DNA of 10,386 nucleotides from Hemicentrotus pulcherrimus (taxonomy: Eukaryota; Echinodermata; Echinoidea; Camarodonta; Strongylocentrotidae), in contig BEXV01005002.1 of NCBI GenBank assembly GCA_003118195.1, forward strand, positions 10,477 to 20,862, written 5' to 3'. The stretch's first letter is position 1. Each line of letters begins with the position of its first letter. The notes beneath the pieces are model-generated. The model saw only the letters and a list, made by a program, of their open reading frames with translations, ran no database searches and was not told the DNA's origin. A program made the translations under genes and the position numbers. Below are positions 6,972-10,386 of this stretch, one piece after another.

Positions 6972-8150
6972 TTTTTTTTAATGGAAGGAATTAGAGAAAG
7001 TGAAAATTGGGTTACATAGAGTGAGAAAGGTTATTAAATAAGTCGGCTTATCATTTCAACATATCTTTTTTTACCACTTCCACAATATCTGAGACATCTC
7101 TTGTACATACTTTGTATCTTTGACTCTTAAAAACTTTGTCCTTCTACAACTTGCATTTACTTCCTCTCTGCCCTCCTTTCTTGTTCTTCCTTCTACACAC
7201 CCATTTCCAGGGCAAGATGGTATGGATGGCTTTTAAAGAGAGGTGGTAGCAATGAACATGTACATGTACATGTTCCACCAAATGTATGCTCCTAAAACTC
7301 AATTCTTTTTCGGTACAGGCCTAAAAACTGTTGGCAGTAGCTTCTTAGCTGGTGTCTCGTCAACAGATGTATAGTTCAACACACTATCTTATCTTCCATC
7401 ATCGGACAAGCGGAATCAAATGCCAATAGTTGCATCAAGTATCTATTAAGCTAACTTGGCTTCACCAAAAATTATAAAGTAAATTGTTAAAAATAGAATA
7501 TGTGAACAATTGTTGGGGATATGTACATGTACGAGTTAAAACATTGTGGCAAACGAGACACTTAAAAACGATATGAAACTCGCTTCAGGTCCTCTGAAAA
7601 TCATCATACATACATGTACATGTATATGTTTATTCGAAATAATATTGCACTTCATAGAAGTTTTGTATTAGAGGACAAGTCCATCCTGATATCAAGTTCA
7701 TTGGGTTTGAATAAAATCAGAAAAAAATGTGTGATACAGATCAGTGGAATCGTCGATGTTTGGAGATTGGGTATATGAAATATAATAAATTAAAATGAAT
7801 TTTATGAAGTGGAAATTTATCAAAAACAGATTGGCAACTTTTTAATTTATCCTTTGGAGTAGCCCGCCCCTCCCCCCCCCCAAGAATTATAAAAAAAATC
7901 CATCCTCTTGGTTGCAGATAAAAGAGAAGGACCCATTTTATTGAGGGATCGAATGATAATCTAAGTCCTAGGTATCTCACTGTCGTTAATTTGGAGGAAG
8001 ATGGATAGTTATGAAATTCCAAACACGTAGAGAAGAGCTCGGGAGGTAAATCAGAGTTGCAAATTTGATTAAGAACTACATGTACTTTACAACATAATAA
8101 ATCTATCATCCTTCCTTCTTCTTTCATTGATCTGTTTATCTCATTTATGC
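6972..8150. other. Intergenic sequence between the convergent genes
   Basis: AT-rich with several ACATGT palindromes (7254-7275, 7520-7532, 7611-7624) and a C-run at 7872-7881. No gene is supported. The longest open frame (- strand, 7741-8127) crosses the C-run and has no convincing homology. Confidence 0.5.
7254..7275. repeat. 22-bp perfect palindrome of ACATGT units
   Basis: GAAC(ATGTAC)2ATGTTC equals its own reverse complement across all 22 bases and could extrude as a cruciform. Similar (ACATGT)n tracts are at 54-73, 2422-2433, 7520-7532 and 7611-7624. Confidence 0.85.
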
Positions 8151-8151
8151 T

Positions 8152-8157
8152 TTTATT
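8152..8157 (-). terminator. Candidate poly(A) signal of xrcc2
   Basis: AATAAA on the - strand, 50 bp beyond the TAG stop, which would give a very short 3' UTR of roughly 70-80 nt. Another - strand AATAAA lies at 7942-7937 and would give about 290 nt. Confidence 0.5.
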
Positions 8158-8206
8158 TAAGCCCAGATGCCAGAGTGAACTTAACCCTTCATAGACAGGA
8201 CATGAA

Positions 8207-9292
8207 CTATACCCTAATGCCCTGTTGATCTACAATGAATTGACATGAATACATATTTCCTGAGGCCTTGTGCTTGAGCACTGATATATAGGAGCTGTTT
8301 GGTCCATCAGAGGTCATGTGATCATGCCGTTCTAGAATCATCCTATGAGTGACAAGCTTTGTCCATTCCTGGCTCATGAACTCGTGATGGTCTGTGCTTA
8401 ACTTCACACTCGAGGTTGAAGTTTGATTGAAATGATCCGTTTCCCCAGTAGAGTCAAATCTGGAACTGAATTCATTCTGTGGTTGCTTAATTACAAGAGC
8501 TGCCTTGGAAGCGAACAGGACTAAGTGGTAGTCTTTGACTAGTCTCGAGAGGGCCCCAAATGCCAGCTTCTGATTGACACCTTGGTGATGTGCACCATCT
8601 CCTTTCATCCTATCTACCCAGTAGAACGCTGATACAGAGTCCATCATGAGCACAGAGATGTCACACTGGCTGGCCAGTAAGGATTCTAAGGAGTGGAAGG
8701 TTACAACCAGCTGGTTGCTTGTAGCAATCTTGACCATGTAGAGTCTCTTTAAGCACGCCTTTAAGAAAGTCTCTACTTCCTCTTCAGATGGGGGAGAAAA
8801 AGGGGCTTCATCGATTGACTGTTTGGCACTTTCAGTAGTCCTGCAGGAAGCACTGTGCAAATCTGAGTTCACATTTAGTTGCAAGTATGTTTCCTTATTG
8901 CTGTCACTGCCCTTTTGATTGGCACACTCAGAATTAAAATGTGTTGTGCTTGCTGTACCTCCATCATGATCTCCAGTCCTATCTTTACTCTTTGTCCTTT
9001 TATCAATAGCCTCGGCAACTTTCCTCTCCAGAAGAGCAAACAACCTGAGCATTGAGAACTGATGATCAGTGTCTATGAACACAACGCTGGTACCTAGTCC
9101 TCCAATATCAATTGCCTTCCACTGCTCTGGAAGAATACACATTGCAGCCAGGTTTAGGAGAAGCTCAGTTTTACCAGAGCCACTGTTGCCGTAGATCTCT
9201 ACCACATCTCCGGGCCTAGGCTCTAAGCCTGGTGGGATTAGTTTGGGGTTCAGTCTAGCAAGAGAAGGTTTTTCACCAAGTCGAGCAAAGAG
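8207..9292 (-). CDS. xrcc2: DNA repair protein XRCC2 (RAD51 paralogue), main exon
   Basis: XRCC2 is a RAD51-family ATPase-like protein of the nuclear BCDX2 complex (RAD51B-RAD51C-RAD51D-XRCC2). It promotes RAD51 filament formation in homologous recombination. The exon encodes 361 residues, from L after the acceptor (cttttcac-type tract, cag at 9295-9293) to TAG at 8209-8207. In order: an N-terminal LFARLGEKPSL block matching the LLARLEGRSSL region of human XRCC2; Walker A GNSGSGKT (about residues 35-42); CILP and FIDTD (to about 76); a ~69-residue polar stretch absent from human XRCC2; a KACLKRLYMV block; Walker B VLMMD (214-218) followed by SVSAFYW, a hallmark of the family; then LVKDYHLVLFA and a conserved C-terminal part with LVTHRMIL. 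The phase-0 start matches the human exon 1/2 boundary, but the human exon 2/3 intron is absent. With a ~13-residue exon 1 the protein would be about 374 aa against 280 in human. Confidence 0.93.
   Translation of the reverse strand, partial: LFARLGEKPSLARLNPKLIPPGLEPRPGDVVEIYGNSGSGKTELLLNLAAMCILPEQWKAIDIGGLGTSVVFIDTDHQFSMLRLFALLERKVAEAIDKRTKSKDRTGDHDGGTASTTHFNSECANQKGSDSNKETYLQLNVNSDLHSASCRTTESAKQSIDEAPFSPPSEEEVETFLKACLKRLYMVKIATSNQLVVTFHSLESLLASQCDISVLMMDSVSAFYWVDRMKGDGAHHQGVNQKLAFGALSRLVKDYHLVLFASKAALVIKQPQNEFSSRFDSTGETDHFNQTSTSSVKLSTDHHEFMSQEWTKLVTHRMILERHDHMTSDGPNSSYISVLKHKASGNMYSCQFIVDQQGIRV
8782..8988 (-). other. Candidate in-frame intron / exitron inside the xrcc2 exon
   Basis: On the - strand the stretch begins A/GTAAAGAT at 8988 and ends with a 16-base uninterrupted pyrimidine tract (8805-8790), then ATCTGAAG with AG at 8783-8782. 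It is 207 nt, exactly 69 codons, has no stop, and both borders fall after the first base of a codon. Removal fuses ...DKRTK to K-EVETFLKACL and yields about 292 residues for this exon, much nearer human XRCC2. The encoded stretch is polar, S/T/N/D-rich and has no match in the human protein. It may be a real intron wrongly included in the frame, a facultatively spliced exitron, or a genuine disordered loop. Confidence 0.5.
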
Positions 9293-9520
9293 CTGTGAAA
9301 GATGAAAAATAAGAAAGAATTAATATAAATAACAAGCTCTAGAGGTCTAGATCTATGCGGGCGCTTTTGTTAAGTTAAGTTAAGACTAACAAATTTTACT
9401 TTTTTAGTTTTAAATCATGACCATCATTTGATGAATCTAGATCAAAGTCGTGTCAAAGTTCTGGGTAGGCACTTTTGAGGCGAATTTGACATTAGCGGAA
9501 GTGAATTCACAGTAAAGGTC

Positions 9521-9566
9521 ACGAAGCCTAATAAATATTCATGACGAAGCCTAATAAATATTCATG
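9521..9566. repeat. Perfect 23-bp tandem duplication
   Basis: The 23-bp unit beginning acgaagcctaataaatattc and ending atg occurs at 9521-9543 and again, identical, at 9544-9566. Perfect identity points to a recent duplication. Confidence 0.95.
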
Positions 9567-9651
9567 AAGCAAATCTACAACTTTACGAGTGGAGTACTGA
9601 CCAATCATAGACAAAGAAATAGTGAAAAGTCTTCACACATTCTATCATAAC

Positions 9652-10260
9652 CCCACTCTACGTTCGCCTCACCTCACTCTACGTTTGCCACATTTTCTCT
9701 CTTTATTTTGAGAATCCAGCATTGAATTGTTTTAAATTCTATTTTCCCATAAAGGCCTGTGTATTGGCATGCTCTATTATTTTCATTGAATTGCGTATCG
9801 TGCGTATAATCTGTTCACATTTGATTTAGATAAATTCAACTTTAATAGGCCTAAATGTTTTGATTCAGTAGAGTCTATATAATATTCATATAATGATATC
9901 CACACCTCACTCTACGTTCGCCTCACGTCACTGTAAGTTCGCCACACAATTCTCTATGCATGAATAAATTCAACATGGCTTTGCCTTAAATTATTTTGAA
10001 TTCTATAGTCGAAATTATGCTCTATTATTTTCATTGAATTGCGTATCGTGCATATAATCTGTTCACATTTGCTTTAGATAAATTCAACTTTAATAGGCCT
10101 ACATGTTTTTATTCACTACGACTGCATAGTAGGCCTACACCTCACTCTATGTTCGCCTCACCTCACTGTACGTTCGCCACATATTATTCTCTTTTTAGTA
10201 AATTTTAGTAATTGACTTTGTTTGCATAACTAATTGTTTTCAATTCTACAGTCCAGGTTA
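9652..10260. repeat. Minisatellite-like tandem repeat, unit ~235-254 bp, three copies
   Basis: Anchors 'cactcta(c/t)gttcgcctcac' occur at 9654, 9908 and 10143 (spacings 254 and 235). Each is followed by a second 'ctcact(c/g)ta' + 'gttcgccaca'-like copy. Copies 1 and 2 then share 'gctctattattttcattgaa', 'ttgcgtatcgtgc', 'ataatctgttcacatttg' and 'ttagataaattcaactttaa' plus 'taggcct'. Copy 3 is cut short and diverges after about 10260. The unit starts with two ~20-bp subrepeats in tandem. Confidence 0.9.
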
Positions 10261-10378
10261 ATATAGGCCTATAGGAATATAATAATTTTGCAAAATGTCA
10301 TGTTACAACAATAATTTAATTTCAAAAATCAAGGTGATTAAGAAAAATCAGTGTTATATGAGAGTTAAACTCACATAC

Positions 10379-10386
10379 CCTGGATA
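10379..10386 (-). CDS. xrcc2: Probable 3' end of xrcc2 exon 1 (partial, runs off the window)
   Basis: The last eight bases read TATCCAGG on the - strand and are followed by GTATGTGAG, a near-consensus 5' splice site. In phase 0, as required by the acceptor at 9293, they would encode ..-S-R before LFARL. Human exon 1 encodes only 13 residues and joins in the same phase just before LLARL. The call rests on donor quality, phase and position; eight bases cannot prove coding. Confidence 0.45.

Larger units (their letters stand above)
9293..10377 (-). other. xrcc2 intron 1
   Basis: About 1085 bp, from a probable GTATGTGAG donor at 10378 (G at 10378, T at 10377) to the CAG acceptor at 9295-9293. 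It contains a perfect 23-bp tandem duplication and three copies of a ~240-bp repeat. No coding-like frame was found inside. The G of the donor sits at 10378, so the end given here is approximate by one base. Confidence 0.5.

Noticed and set aside
7741..8127. 128-codon open frame on the - strand, just downstream of xrcc2, with a VRYLGLRLSFD-like segment faintly resembling non-LTR retrotransposon reverse transcriptase (VRNLGVxFD)
   Set aside because: The similarity covers about ten residues only, the frame crosses a C-run (glycine-rich stretch) and AT-rich sequence, and there are no splice or domain signals. At best it is a decayed fragment.
8207..9205. Taking the GTG at 9205 as the start of the XRCC2 protein
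   Set aside because: The frame continues upstream without a stop for 29 codons that match the N-terminal part of XRCC2, up to a clear acceptor at 9293. An animal nuclear gene would not normally start at GTG here.
1..10386. tRNA genes, rRNA, CRISPR arrays, prokaryotic operons or phage-like modules
   Set aside because: No tRNA arms with A/B boxes, no spacer-repeat arrays and no dense gene packing were seen. The window is eukaryotic.

Overview
The window looks like nuclear DNA from an invertebrate animal, most likely a marine deuterostome such as an echinoderm. It is AT-rich, with short exons bounded by canonical GT/AG splice sites, long introns, microsatellites and degenerate non-coding transposon copies, and no operon-like packing. 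The organism assignment rests on three things: the XRCC2 protein diverges from the vertebrate form, a 'gcctccg...cggaggcat / GTCC-repeat' interspersed element is present, and TACATGTA and TAGGCCTA palindromes are common. It is an inference, not an identification.

Left part (1-2344, + strand): the 3' end of an unrecognised gene that begins outside the window. Two homologous internal coding exons (279-560 and 1009-1269) lie in tandemly duplicated units whose flanking introns are also alike. A short last coding exon (2313-2344) ends in TAA. All three junctions are phase 1, so any combination of these exons keeps the reading frame. The encoded protein is hydrophilic, rich in E/S/N/Q, and matches no domain I can name. 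Both duplicated exons also read through their donor sites into a hydrophobic tail that stops at the same aligned TGA.

Middle part (2345 to about 8150): no convincing gene. It starts with the probable long 3' UTR of the + strand gene, with candidate poly(A) signals at 5385 and 5965. It also holds an interspersed element (about 2636-3436) made of four to five diverged ~145-bp repeats, each carrying a direct repeat of the nuclear-receptor half-site AGGTCA. Further right are a possible small inverted-repeat element (5651-5865) and a clean TTAA-flanked 19-bp-TIR element (6341-6971).

Right part (8152-10386, - strand): XRCC2, the RAD51 paralogue of the BCDX2 homologous-recombination complex, convergent with the left gene. 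One large exon (9292-8207) carries everything that human exons 2 and 3 encode. The end of exon 1 is probably just visible at 10386-10379, across a 1085-bp intron containing three copies of a ~240-bp tandem repeat. The large exon encodes about 69 extra residues between Walker A and Walker B. That stretch is bounded by good splice sites, is exactly 207 nt long and has no stop, so it is either an intron counted as coding or an exitron. This is the most interesting point in the window.
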